Origin: Urophycis tenuis
Lineage: Eukaryota; Chordata; Actinopteri; Gadiformes; Phycidae
DNA: 64,000 nt
Assembly: GCA_036785325.1 (NCBI GenBank)
Contig: JAXIVH010000080.1
Location: 386,071 to 450,070 of the forward strand
Direction: 5' to 3'
Below the pieces are notes generated by a model. That model saw only the letters and a program-made list of their open reading frames with translations, ran no database searches and had not been told where the DNA came from. The translations under genes and the position numbers were made by a program. Below, in pieces: positions 1-9,265 of the stretch; the first letter of the stretch is position 1, and each line of letters starts with the position of its first letter.

Positions 1-712
1 ATACAGACAGGATATGAGATCTGTTTTCAGTTCTTTTTGTAATAAGTCAATTATCCAAGAGTGGATTGTAGTGCATGTTTTGATTGTATTAACATTTTCA
101 AAATAAATAATGGCCAAAAATGTCTCCCTCCAATATTGGAAATTTGGACTGCCGTACCCATCTTCAAACATTTGGTTTCAAAATTATTATTGTAAAAATG
201 ATTGTACCTTTAAAATTGAATGTGCAATATTTCATATTGGTGAAAGCTGATATTTGTATTGCAGGTCTGACTGACATGCATTTGTGCTTTGGACAGTAAT
301 CCAAGGGTACACTGGCCTTGTCTGATTGACATGGTGTTGCAGCTGAGCTGTGGCTGTGATGCATTTGGATAACTGCTTTTTGTGTGGTCAACTTAGTTCT
401 CAGATAGTCGACTGACTCTGTAGTAGCCTAGTCTAGGCCCTTCTGTCTTGTTATGAATTGTTTTGTTTCATTTTTTTATAATTACTTTTTTTTTTATCGC
501 TGTAATTTTCTGCCTGTTACTGTTGCCTCTGGGGGAAAGGAGTCTCTCTGCTGTACAACTCATCAAGACTCGCCTGAGGTCTACCAGGTGTCAGGAGTGG
601 CTGTCAGATCTTGACGTTATATCCAGTGAGCAAAAGGTCAGAAGCACACTTGACATCGCGGATCTGATCGAGCATCAAAGTCTATTCTCATCTGGATAAG
701 CCAGCGAGCACT
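1..712. other. AT-rich stretch without a recognised gene
   Basis: I see no exon, RNA gene or transposon end that I can support here. Short open frames on both strands have no recognisable motif. The last 200 bases lie just upstream of a LINE reverse-transcriptase remnant and may be degraded sequence of the same element. Confidence 0.5.
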
Positions 713-1033
713 GTGAGAGTAATGTTGTTTGACTTCTCCAGTGCTTTCAACACCCTACAACCGGGCCTACTGGGCGAGAAGATGGCTGTGATGCAGGTGG
801 AGGCCCCCATGGTGTCCTGGATTGTTGATTACCTGATGGGAAGACCACAGTTTGTACGCCTCCAGAACTGTGTGTCTGACAGAGTAGTCAGCAACACTGG
901 GGCCCCAAAGGGGACTGTCCTCTCTCCCTTCCTCTTCACCCTCTACATTTTCCACACCTCTCTGTCTCCATTTTCCAATCACTCTCTCTCCAGATTGTTC
1001 CAGTGGGAGAATATGGTGGGAGTGGGAGAATAG
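713..1033 (+). mobile_element. LINE reverse transcriptase fragment
   Basis: An open frame encodes part of a non-LTR reverse transcriptase of the CR1/L2/Rex-like (jockey-related) group. The palm motif region reads LFDFSSAFNTLQPGLL, followed by a GRPQFVRLQ segment and then GAPKGTVLSPFLFTLY, the usual order in fish LINEs. The downstream catalytic FADD/YADD block is absent, because the frame drifts into unrelated sequence and a GA microsatellite by about 1090. This is a dead fragment, not a host gene. Subfamily is not determined. Confidence 0.85.
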
Positions 1034-1087
1034 CTATCGATGGAGACATCCAAACAATCCTCCTTACAATCGCTCTCTCTCTGTGTA

Positions 1088-1238
<151 letters not shown>

Positions 1239-1341
1239 TTGGCCTGATATAATAATTTATATAAAATTTGTTATTCACACATTTCTCCGTCCTATAAACC
1301 TTGACTTAGTGAATAAGTAGCTAAACAAACAGCAATAACAT

Positions 1342-1809
1342 GGCTGCATCCGAATACTCAGTATATACTATTTCTGTTCAGTGTCTACTACTTGACCGTT
1401 AATGTAGTACGTGCTACAGCCGTACGTAGAACACCACCGAAAACACTACCGGATCTTTGGAGATGACTTATTTCCCCTCTGTGCGCAGCAGTCCGATCAT
1501 TTACCTCAAACTTTTCTGTCTTGTCGGCGTTGCTAGTGAATTAAAATATCTCTTTCTGCGCGAACGTCTCCTGATGTCGCTGCTTTTATTTATTTTAATT
1601 TTCTCCGCGGCGTTCTTCTTCGGTTATCAGACTCTGCTGCATTGTGGGATAGCGTAGTGTCCTACCGTTGTACACTGTGGCAGGAGTACGCATTCGGGAA
1701 CCATTTCCGTACTACACAATGCGTACTAAGCATTCGTACGTACTATATTTTTCACGTACTACAAAATGCATACTATATAGTAGTCAAGTATGCGTATTCG
1801 GATGCAGCC
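1342..1809. mobile_element. MITE-like non-autonomous DNA transposon, 468 bp
   Basis: The two ends are perfect inverted copies of a 16-bp terminal sequence, ggctgcatccgaatac. Both subterminal regions are rich in TACTATATAGTAGT-like and GTACGTAC-like short palindromes. No transposase frame is present. I could not settle a target-site duplication by eye, so the superfamily is left open. Confidence 0.75.
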
Positions 1810-1881
1810 CCAGTCTCCCATTTCTTTTATCGAGGGCGGCAACTCAGGCTGACGGAACGGTGCGGAACACTTCCTGGTTCT

Positions 1882-1930
1882 TAAGATAAGATAAGATAAG
1901 ATAAAACTTTATTAATCCCCCAAGAGAAAG
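1882..1930 (-). mobile_element. LINE/SINE 3' tail remnant (TTATC)n
   Basis: On the + strand an ATAAG tandem run is followed by a CTTTATTAATCCCCC core. Read on the - strand this is a short retroposon 3' end with a (TTATC)n tail. The same core occurs at about 5931 and 24908 in the same orientation, so it is a dispersed family. Only the 3' end is recognisable in this copy. Confidence 0.6.
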
Positions 1931-3186
1931 TCGGTCGCCATAGCAGCCAGGGTACATGTAAATATAAATACAATACAAAAAATATAAATAAAACTTTTTT
2001 CCCCCGACAAATCCACCCATATCTCAAAAACAACAGGGCTTCCCGATTAGTGACGTGGGACACAGGTTACTGCAGGTGTACGTGAAAACTGGTGGTTTAA
2101 CAGACCTGTTAAGCCACCAGCGGTGCTTACCTGTAAGCTTACCTGTAAGCACCGCTTGTTCTCCCTGGCTTAAACTGTGCGGTATGAGGCAGAATCTTAG
2201 ATGTTGTTGGTTATGTGTTGTAGCGCGGCTGGCTCTGCTTTTGGCACGAAGGTGCTTTGATCTGCGTCTATTTCAACGCTGACGTGAGAAACTAATTGGC
2301 TCCAGGTAGGCTATCATGTTAAGCCTTCCAGCTTAATCAGATTTCCTAACGGTGTTATCTGCTTTAGTTTGCTATCAGCAGTAATAAGCAGTAGTAAGTG
2401 AGGGCGCAGTCTCCCTCTCCCTCGTACCTATAGTGGATCGTCAGCCACAGGGTATGTATTTTAAAGTGATGCCGTGGTGTCTATTTTAAGAACAAGCTGC
2501 TAATCGTTATTAATAATTCATTTGAGCTTTTATTGTACTTCACAGATTGGCCAACTCGCTGGCTGTATTCCTCTGCTGTTCCCCAAGTTCTAAGGGACTC
2601 CTGCTTTGTCTCAATGTGTTTGTCATTGTTACGTTACGTTACATTTCAAGTAGCCCATTTACTCAGTCGTGTCGAGGAGTGTTGGGTTTTCCTGTTGTCT
2701 GTTTTGCCTGTAATTTTACTAGCACTAGCACTAGCCAGCTAGCACTGGAGAGCCTGGCTTGTGCTTGGGAAATTATTTTATTTTTTTATTGTTTTACTGC
2801 ATGCTTAGGCTATATGCTGTGTCGCTTTCCCCCCTGTCTAAACCTGCATGTGCTCTATTTTGTATTTTCCTTCATCGCTGTGCCATACCCGGCCTAGAAC
2901 ATACATTGATGTGACCACCCCTGTCAGACAGCAGCAGTGTGGCCCATGTGAGCGGTGGACTGAGTTTGTGGTGGAGGCCCTTCACTTCACCTTTGCTGTG
3001 TGCACATTGGGTGACTTTCCCTTGGATTGCAGTGTTTCTCATGTGTGGTGTGTGTTTCTGTACTCCTTCCCCTCTGTCCTACAATAGTCCTGCTCGTGGG
3101 TGTAAGCATCTGCCCTGCTCCCTTCCTCCCTATCAGATAGAGGTTTGGTTACTCGCCCAGTAACAGGGGTGGTTGTTCTGTATAGG
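1931..3186. other. No recognised gene; unclassified sequence
   Basis: Several short open frames overlap on both strands without motifs I recognise. The stretch 2400-3300 ends in an AATAAA-type signal near 3264 and could be part of an unclassified retroelement or a processed transcript, but I cannot support either. It contains the nested palindrome listed separately. Confidence 0.4.
2119..2156. repeat. Nested palindrome (hairpin within hairpin)
   Basis: Outer 12-bp arms agcggtgcttac (2119-2130) and gtaagcaccgct (2145-2156) enclose a perfect 10-bp palindrome, gtaagcttac, at 2133-2142. The hexamer GTAAGC or its complement therefore appears four times in 38 bp. Confidence 0.9.
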
Positions 3187-3226
3187 CAGTGTTTGGGCCG
3201 CGCAGTGGAGCGCGGCCCAAACACTG
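3187..3226. repeat. GC-rich perfect hairpin, 17-bp arms, 6-nt loop
   Basis: Arms 3187-3203 and 3210-3226 are exact inverted complements and include GTTTGGGCCGCGC. The loop is AGTGGA. An AATAAA signal follows about 38 bp downstream. No gene is recognised around it. Confidence 0.92.
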
Positions 3227-4099
3227 TTTAATACTGTGTATGTGTAACTGTACTGTGACTTCAAATAAATACTGTTGATGCAACGCATGTCTCTGGCTCC
3301 TTGGGTGTGACGAACCTGTGTGCTCTAATTACCCTTCTGGGTTTAACCTAGCTTCCCTTCTGCTCCTAGGGGTGAGTCTCCCAGCCCCTAGGTGGCATTG
3401 TCGACTTCACAAATAACAACCAAGTCCCCCCCGCCGCACATGGATGGAGTGCTTTTATTCTAGTAAAAGTGTAGACACTGAGGATCTTACATTTGCACAT
3501 GAGCAAAATGTTATAGAGTGCAGCTTTGAATGAAAGTGAATTTCAATGTTCTTGATTGTGATGGACTGCTGCCTGTTTCCTATTATGCCATCCTTCATCA
3601 TGGTCATCAAGCCTGCACACCACCAACAACCACCACATTGCAGGCAGACCGGGGTGGGGGGTGGGGTCCCTTTTCAGTCAATTTGTGATTGCAGACACAA
3701 AGCAGCCATTAGGTGTCCTTGTTTTATTAAAGGACGCGGCCACCCGTCTCCGTTACACTTCGACCCAGCTTGCGTCACCAGCGAGTTCATTGAAAACATT
3801 ATGTGTTTTGTTAGCCACTCTGTTTCCTGAATGACGTTTTCTGAGTCTTTTTCTTCAGCGAAAAGATGCTTTCAGTTTGCCACACATGGCACATACACAA
3901 CAATCCCCTCCTAAGAACAACACGAACCCTTTGACGTACCGCGGTGTCTCGCCTCCGACCTGCCTCGTTTAGGTACACGCTTGCTGCTCGTATCAAAACT
4001 CTGCGGATGGGGGGGGTGGGGGTGGGGGTACTACTTGTAAGTGAGTCTATGAGTGTGTGAGCAAGTGTGTGCGTGAGCTAGAGAGTGTGCAAGAGTCGT
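3227..4099. other. No recognised gene; contains a G-run cluster
   Basis: No supported exon. At 4009-4028 the + strand carries runs of 8, 5 and 5 consecutive G separated by single T. The 8-G run can be split, so the segment could form an intramolecular G-quadruplex. Confidence 0.5.
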
Positions 4100-4468
4100 T
4101 GAGGAGGGTGGGCAACGGTAGATGGAGACGGTGGGGTGGGGAGGGTGGGTTTCAACAGGACAAGCTGTTCAGGAGCTGAAGAAGGTGAGGGTGGAGAGAG
4201 AGAGACAGGGGGAGAAAGAGAGCGTAGCAGCAGGTAGAGCAGAGCACAGGGGAGAGAGGGAGGGGGGAGGAGGAGGAGGCGGGGAGAAAGAGACATGACG
4301 AGGCGCTCGCCAGTGCATCGGTGGCTGTGGAGAGAGACGGAGGCGAGCTGAACGATGGATGGATCGGCGATCCACAGGCATGGCCGTCGCCGCTCCCCTG
4401 AGGCCCACAGGAGGACTGCTGCGTACCGCTGCAGATGGAGACAACACGCGGGGAGGCTGTTCTATATG
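4100..4468 (+). promoter_or_regulatory. Purine-tract then GC-rich stretch, possible promoter or 5' exon
   Basis: A long GA/GGA-rich purine tract (about 4110-4290) passes into CpG-containing GC-rich sequence (about 4290-4460). It looks unlike the AT-rich surroundings and resembles a vertebrate promoter with a first exon. A short ATG frame from 4354 runs into the tRNA and shows no recognisable domain. I cannot identify a gene. It may simply be local base composition next to the tRNA gene. Confidence 0.25.
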
Positions 4469-4550
4469 GGTAGTGTGGCCGAGCCGTCTAAGGCGCTGGA
4501 TTAAGGCTCCAGTCTCTTCGGCGGCGTGGGTTCAAATCCCACCGCTGCCA
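4469..4550 (+). tRNA. tRNA-Leu (anticodon AAG)
   Basis: This 82-nt type II tRNA folds with a seven-pair acceptor stem (GGTAGTG with CGCTGCC, two G-U pairs), a five-pair anticodon stem (CTGGA/TCCAG) and the loop TTAAGGC, giving anticodon AAG at 4503-4505. A leucine-type long variable arm (GTCTCTTCGGCGGC) and a T-arm loop TTCAAAT follow. A five-T polymerase III stop lies just downstream. The D loop reads GAGCCGTCTAAGG, so the first of the two conserved G bases (G18) is replaced by C. This could weaken D-loop/T-loop contact, so the locus may be a divergent or decaying copy. No CCA is encoded, as expected in eukaryotes. Confidence 0.9.
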
Positions 4551-4555
4551 GATAG

Positions 4556-4560
4556 TTTTT
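4556..4560 (+). terminator. RNA polymerase III T5 terminator
   Basis: A run of five T begins six bases after the tRNA discriminator base, the usual position and length for polymerase III termination. Confidence 0.8.
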
Positions 4561-4627
4561 GTCGAATGTTACAAATGACATTGACACTTCAGTTCATTCA
4601 GTAAAACATTTGCACTCTTTACATCGT

Positions 4628-5062
4628 TTTAGATTAGATTCAACTTCATTGTGCAGAGTACAAGTACAGATGGATGGAGTGGGGAACCAGTGATGGGTTG
4701 GGCGATTTTTACACCCTCTTCAGTGCTTTCCGGTCCGAGGCGGAGCAGTTACCATACCACACCGTGACACAGTTGGGTAGTATGCTCTCGATTGTACAGT
4801 GGTAGAACTTCACCAGGATCTGAGGAGACAGTTGGGCCTTTTTTAGTCTCCTCAAGAAGGCTCACCAGTGCCTTCTCTTCTTGAGGAGACTAAAAAAGGC
4901 CCAACTGTCAAGAAGAAGAGGCGCTGGTGAGCCTTCTTGATCAGGGTTGGGTGTTGAGGGACCAGGAGAGGTTATCGGAGATGTGGACTCCCACAAAGTT
5001 AAAGCTGGTGACACGCTCAACCTCTATCCCGTTGATGTTGATGAAAAATATTATCTAGCAAT
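4628..5062 (-). mobile_element. LINE 3' end fragment with internal inverted duplication
   Basis: Read on the - strand this encodes a degraded C-terminal reverse-transcriptase segment including FYHCTIESILPNCVTVWYG. It parallels FYRGTIESLLTSCITVWYG in the fuller LINE at 20.5-23.8 kb. The element's 3' end is the ATTAGATTCAACTTCATTG region near 4628. A 33-bp inverted repeat interrupts it. It is 5'-truncated and non-functional. Confidence 0.8.
4827..4909. repeat. Inverted duplication, 33-bp perfect arms, 17-nt spacer
   Basis: Arms 4827-4859 and 4877-4909 are exact inverted complements, and the spacer is itself an imperfect inverted copy of sequence after the second arm (about 4910-4940). The order A-B-A'-B' suggests that roughly 50 bp of LINE sequence was copied in inverted orientation and inserted at its own site. 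Confidence 0.92.
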
Positions 5063-5777
5063 GCTACAGTTAGGTTGATCTGACGTTCTGAAGAAGGACA
5101 GTGAAGATTGTATTCCTCTTGGTGACTTTAAGTCTGGCCCTCTGGAACTTGGAGACATAAAATAAAGTGATTGAAGGATACACCTCCGTCATGTCAAATC
5201 TTTATACATTATAAGCCAATCAGAATGGGACACTCCTGTCATGCTGTTCCGATTTGGGACCTGTATATAATACACTGTGTCTCCGGGAGCAGGGGGAAGC
5301 AACTGAGGAAGATTCACGCACAAATCTCTTGCTCGATGGAATCCTCTGCTTCTCCTCGTAGGCCTACGAGACCAATAAACAACTTCAGCTTAAACTATAT
5401 AGAGTTCCTGGCACTTCTTGTTCTTCGGCATCAACAACAATCTCCTCACTATCACAGAGCATATTCATGAATTGGTATTAAGGGAGAATAACTATTCTTG
5501 GGGTACTACCACCTTATAAAGTAGATACTAAGCAAAGCATATTGAGATCGTAATTCATATACAACAACTTCTTTACTTGGTACTAATAAGCAATAATTCT
5601 GAGGTTATTGAGGGAAGACTCTTAATTAATGGCTTACTGGTTGTATAATAAGGCCATGCAAAATAGGGCATTAATAAGTACTTAATAATGACTAATTAAG
5701 AGCCAATATGTTACTAATTTGCATGTTAATAAGCAACTAATTAATGGTGAATATGTGTACCTTAAAATAAAGTGTTA
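5063..5777. other. No recognised gene; AT-rich, probably old repeat
   Basis: The stretch from about 5480 is dominated by TTAATAAG/TTACTAAT-like motifs and ends in TTAAAATAAAGTGTTACC. That looks like one end of an abundant fish repeat, but I could not find a matching opposite end. No exon is supported. Confidence 0.4.
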
Positions 5778-5930
5778 CCAATTGTTCTTTGTACTGTAAC
5801 TTGGCACTTAGCCAGATATGTTGTATACTAGCAATGGGTAACCTAGCAATTGAAATGCATGAAACTTGTTCTGGTAGTTTTCTTACTGTATTAACAGCAA
5901 TGGAATAAATGTGATTGGAAATGTCTCCTA
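5778..5930 (+). mobile_element. L2-like LINE 3' UTR fragment
   Basis: The segment aligns by eye with 19430-19560, sharing CTAGCAATTGAAATGC, TGAAACTTGTTCTGGT and AGCAGCAATG-like blocks in the same order. It is therefore a second, shorter copy of the same L2-like LINE 3' region. It stops where the next retroposon tail begins. Confidence 0.7.
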
Positions 5931-6060
5931 ATAAGATAAGATATTCCTTTATTAATCCCCCTTAGGAGAAATTCACAGTGACCAGCAGTACAGGGGATAG
6001 ATTAGTGCAATAAGAGCCTGACTAAAGTCAATAAACAATAAAATTAAATTAAATTAAATG
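5931..6060 (-). mobile_element. LINE/SINE 3' tail remnant (TTATC)n
   Basis: ATAAGATAAG followed by TATTCCTTTATTAATCCCCC marks the 3' end of a - strand retroposon, as at 1882 and 24908. An (AAATT)n-like run at about 6041-6058 closes the fragment. The left border directly abuts the L2-like fragment. Confidence 0.6.
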
Positions 6061-6913
6061 CAAGCTCTTAAGTCAGGTCGTAGATGAGTGAGAACCTGTA
6101 TGCATTTTAGGCAAGAATGGATCACAATCTCTTTAGTGTTATCCAGCAAGTCGGTACTCTAATGGTTGTAAAGTCTAGCACGGTCCACCTCGCCGAGAAC
6201 TTTATGACTTTGTATCTCCAAAATGAGATCACACCAGCCGGTCATGCCGATCGGTGTGTGCCGAGGTCATAGTACAATAACGTCGATCACCTCAACCACA
6301 CGTTGCCGTGAGGGGAGAGCAGGCCTTGCCCACGCACCCTCTGGTGGGGACAGGCCCGGGCGCCGGCTGTGTCCAGCCCCAGGAGCCCCTTTCACCCCAA
6401 GACGCACTGCACGTGAAGCAGTTTACAGTGTAAAAGGCTCTTTTACAGTCCTTTTGTTATGTGGTTGTAGCTGTCGAGATGCTCGCCGATGAAAGACCCT
6501 TTAGTGCAATTTTTTTATTTCTTTTTTTTTGCCCCGAAATGTCTGTGTATGACTTCCACGCATCTCCTCTGAAGGTGTTGAAATAAACCCGGTTGCAGTG
6601 TTCATGTCAGCAGCATTTTCTGGAAGACTTTCGCTCTCTCAAGGCTTGGGTGCCTTGCCGCCAGGAAGTGTTTTTCTAAATCCTGCCAAAGCCAATTTAT
6701 GACCCAGTATTACCAAACACTAACCAAGCCATTGTGAAATGAATAATCTCCATATAAAGGCAGGTGCAGGAAATAGATGGTGGTAAATTAAAGGGTGCCC
6801 TGTTTTCATCATCATGGATGAAGTTATTTATGAGTTCTTTATGGTACATATTCAAGTGGGCGGATTTGGATGTGTCAAGATAAAGCAAAGGGCAACACCA
6901 AGTAGCAAACATT
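6061..6913. other. Upstream flank of the mucin; no recognised gene
   Basis: No exon is supported. The 6230-6430 part is GC-richer but has no recognisable protein. If the exon at 7065 is the mucin's first exon, this stretch contains its upstream regulatory DNA. Two TTTATG/TTTATGA-like motifs occur near 6826-6843, but such motifs are too common to interpret alone. Confidence 0.35.
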
Positions 6914-6984
6914 CGGACACCATCATGCGCTCCGTATAGCCTAATGCCGGACACCATCATGCACTCTGTATAATGCCGGACACC
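6914..6984. repeat. Short tandem repeat upstream of the mucin start
   Basis: Starts CGGACACCATCATGC at 6914, CGGACACCATCATGC at 6948 and CGGACACC at 6977 give about 2.3 copies. The periods are 34 and 29 bp, and the second copy lacks five bases. Each complete unit contains a GTATA motif. It lies 80-150 bp upstream of the proposed mucin ATG. Confidence 0.85.
6967..6974 (+). promoter_or_regulatory. Possible TATA-like element for the mucin
   Basis: TGTATAAT lies 98 bp before the proposed ATG. If used, transcription would begin near 7000 with a leader of about 65 nt. Position and sequence are merely compatible with this, and no transcript evidence is available here. Confidence 0.25.
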
Positions 6985-7064
6985 TTCAAACAAACTTTCT
7001 CTCTTTTTAGTTGGAGTGTGAAACCATTTAGCGGTCCCTCTCTTCAGAAAGGAATCCCGCTGCG

Positions 7065-7125
7065 ATGGCCTCTGCCTGGTGGAGGAAGGTCTCATTTCTG
7101 CTCATCTGGCTTCTGATCGTGGACG
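7065..7125 (+). CDS. Giant mucin, exon 1: signal peptide (proposed)
   Basis: An ATG in strong Kozak context (G at -3, G at +4) opens a 20-codon frame starting MASAWWRK. It has a hydrophobic core VSFLLIWLLIV and ends IVD plus one base before a GTAAG donor at 7126. This is a textbook signal peptide: positive/aromatic start, 11-residue hydrophobic core, polar end. The exon ends in phase 1, matching the phase-1 start of the repeat exon at 25011. Joining them completes a Gly codon and continues into TSTTQSAGRPSTAGP. No other signal-peptide exon with this phase was noticed between them. The link rests on phase, orientation and expected domain order. The 17.9 kb intron means an intermediate small exon or a different partner gene cannot be excluded. 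Confidence 0.6.
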
Positions 7126-8041
7126 GTAAGCCGGTGGTGGTGGGGGCGGGTCCAGCCATGCACTGTGAGATAATGCATTGTAAGCGTCATGGAAATGAAA
7201 GCGGTTAATTTGTTTTGTATAATACTTTTGAAAAGTGTTTTAACAAAAAACTAATTAGTAAAAAAAAAAACTGATTATATATAGATGGATATAAATTTAT
7301 TAGATGCCATAATTTTTAGTGGATAAAAATTATCCACTAAAAAGATGAAGGAGACTAGAAAGAAAATTATCGCAAAAATCACAAAGGCTGCAGCTTGGGC
7401 CTTTATGGGCCCAGGTGTGGAGGAACAAAGCCTGGTCACCTTGGGATATCACTCCTAATCAGTCACCCTCACCCATCAGGGGAGAGGGGCTCAATCAGCT
7501 ACATAATGAGCAGTGGGTAAAATGCTTTCAAATAAACACTTAACTCCCAGTACAGCTCAGCGTGGTCGGTCACGTGGCTATCTGGCAGAACCAGGGAAGT
7601 TATCGCCTAGTATTCAGACCCCTTCACGTTTTACATAATTTTCTTATGTCGCAGGCTATTTCTATTACTCACCTCAATCATTATGCATGGCATGACGTCT
7701 TACGTCATGACAGGCATACTGTTATCGCACTCCAATTTTATCCTTGCCACCAAAACCGAAATTTTATACAGCGCTTCCAACTGGATCATATCGGTCATAC
7801 GAGACGTCATTGCAAACGCCTCGTTACGTGTAGGTCGGCTATGTATTTTTCAGATCTGAAAACTTTATACTTTTCAAGCTATAAGCGTTTTAAAGTCAAG
7901 AAACTCTCCATTGAAATAACATTGAGCCTATTGACCCCATTGTTACCATGACTCCGCTAATCAACTTTCCAGCTGACAACGATTGACACACGCTAGAACT
8001 AGGCTAGAACTAGTTTTATTTTGTTGTTGAAGTACGACTGG
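7126..8041. other. Mucin intron 1, first part; no gene
   Basis: No exon recognised. At 7313-7343 there is a 14-bp-arm hairpin (TTTTTAGTGGATAA with TTATCCACTAAAAA, 3-nt loop). The remainder is unclassified single-copy-looking or old repeat sequence. Confidence 0.5.
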
Positions 8042-8064
8042 TACTACTATTACTACTACTACTG

Positions 8065-8118
<54 letters not shown>
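8042..8118. repeat. (ACT)n microsatellite
   Basis: Trinucleotide ACT/TAC tract of about 77 bp with two early interruptions (ATT and GCT), otherwise perfect. Confidence 0.95.
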
Positions 8119-9080
8119 ATAACTAATCATTTTGTAAATTTGGAAATTATGTATGGCAATAGGCTGTGATAATGAGACAATTATTAATTATATAGTATTT
8201 GCTTAAATACAGCTTATAGATTCCTGAATACATGTGGTACATTCTATTCCAAAAGTACATACCCTATAGAGCCATTCTGAATAAACTGTGGCTTCACTGT
8301 GCCCAAGCCTGTCGCTGTGCATGGGTAATGTCATGTGTGACCTTAAGAGGCCTTGAACAACTGTACACTAAACATTGCAGTCTTAAACGAGATACATTCT
8401 CACAACTCTATTCTGTGCAAACTCAATTTACCCACATAACTTAACTCACCCACACTCAACTATCAATCATTGCATATTCACTCAGTTGAATTTAATTGGA
8501 ATATTATTATGGCTCTTAGCAGATACTTTATCCATAAATTATTACTCAAGTGTGGGATTACATTTTCTAGTTTACACTGCAGCCCTTTTACATTGTCATG
8601 CCATGGTAATTCCATAATCCATGGAATTGCGTTTTCTAGTTTAATTTAATGTCCTCCTTCATTCCATTCCAGTGTCAAGTCAGATTAATTGAAATGAGAG
8701 ATTTCAGTTCCTTTATTTTTTATTGAATTGTGACTTGGGATTTTTAAATAACGCTGCAAGCCAGGACAATGTGGGGAAAGTGAAAACTATGTGGAATGCT
8801 TTCAGAATACAATGTATAGAGGTGTGTATTCTGAAAGGGTGTGTGTGTTAGTGTACACAGGTGCAAATAAAAAGCTTCTTTAGGACACCTGATTTACTAC
8901 ATGTACATTTAGCAGCAGTGGTCGCATTAACCGAATATTTTCCGTCATTGACCGTTTTTTAAAAACGGTGATAGAAAAATCTGAGGGCCATCCGTCATTT
9001 TGACAGATTGCAATTCACACCCCTGACCACTTGGTGGCCATAAGCATATTAATTAGCTCTTGTAGAAAAAAGGGTCGATA
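8119..9080. other. Mucin intron 1; no recognised gene
   Basis: AT-rich intronic sequence. The TTCCAT/CCATGG-rich part near 8600-8650 and the GACCGTTTTTTAAAAACGGT palindrome near 8950-8970 are the only local structures noted. No exon or RNA gene is supported. Confidence 0.4.
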
Positions 9081-9222
9081 GGTAGGTCTATATATTTTTT
9101 TTTTTAATTCTAAGTAAAAAAAAGTACAATTTTGGTCATGGTGAATACGTCGGTATGAATCTAAACAAATTTGGTGACGTCACTGAATGCGCTCCAAAAC
9201 GTAAAAAGTTTAGCGGTCTCCG
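9081..9222 (+). repeat. Unclassified dispersed repeat, copy 1
   Basis: This segment matches the reverse complement of 24549-24697 over about 140 bp. Shared blocks include AAGTACAATTT, GGTCAT followed by AGTGAATACGTCG-like sequence, a TGACGTCA core and GTTTAG followed by GGTCTCC. I recognise no family. No terminal inverted repeat or poly-A tail could be fixed for either copy. Confidence 0.7.
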
Positions 9223-9265
9223 TTAGTCAAGGAGACCATCATCACCATCATGTGTTGTATTTGCA

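Noticed and set aside
2400..3420. Possible LTR or processed pseudogene ending in AATAAA
   Set aside because: I could not find a second LTR, a coding frame or a poly-A tail, so I left it unclassified.
5480..5777. Possible DNA transposon ending in AAAGTGTTACC
   Set aside because: Only one plausible end was found. No inverted partner or target duplication could be supported.
6697..7095. 132-codon open frame on the - strand overlapping the proposed exon 1
   Set aside because: No recognisable domain or splice context. It is antisense to a well-formed signal-peptide exon.
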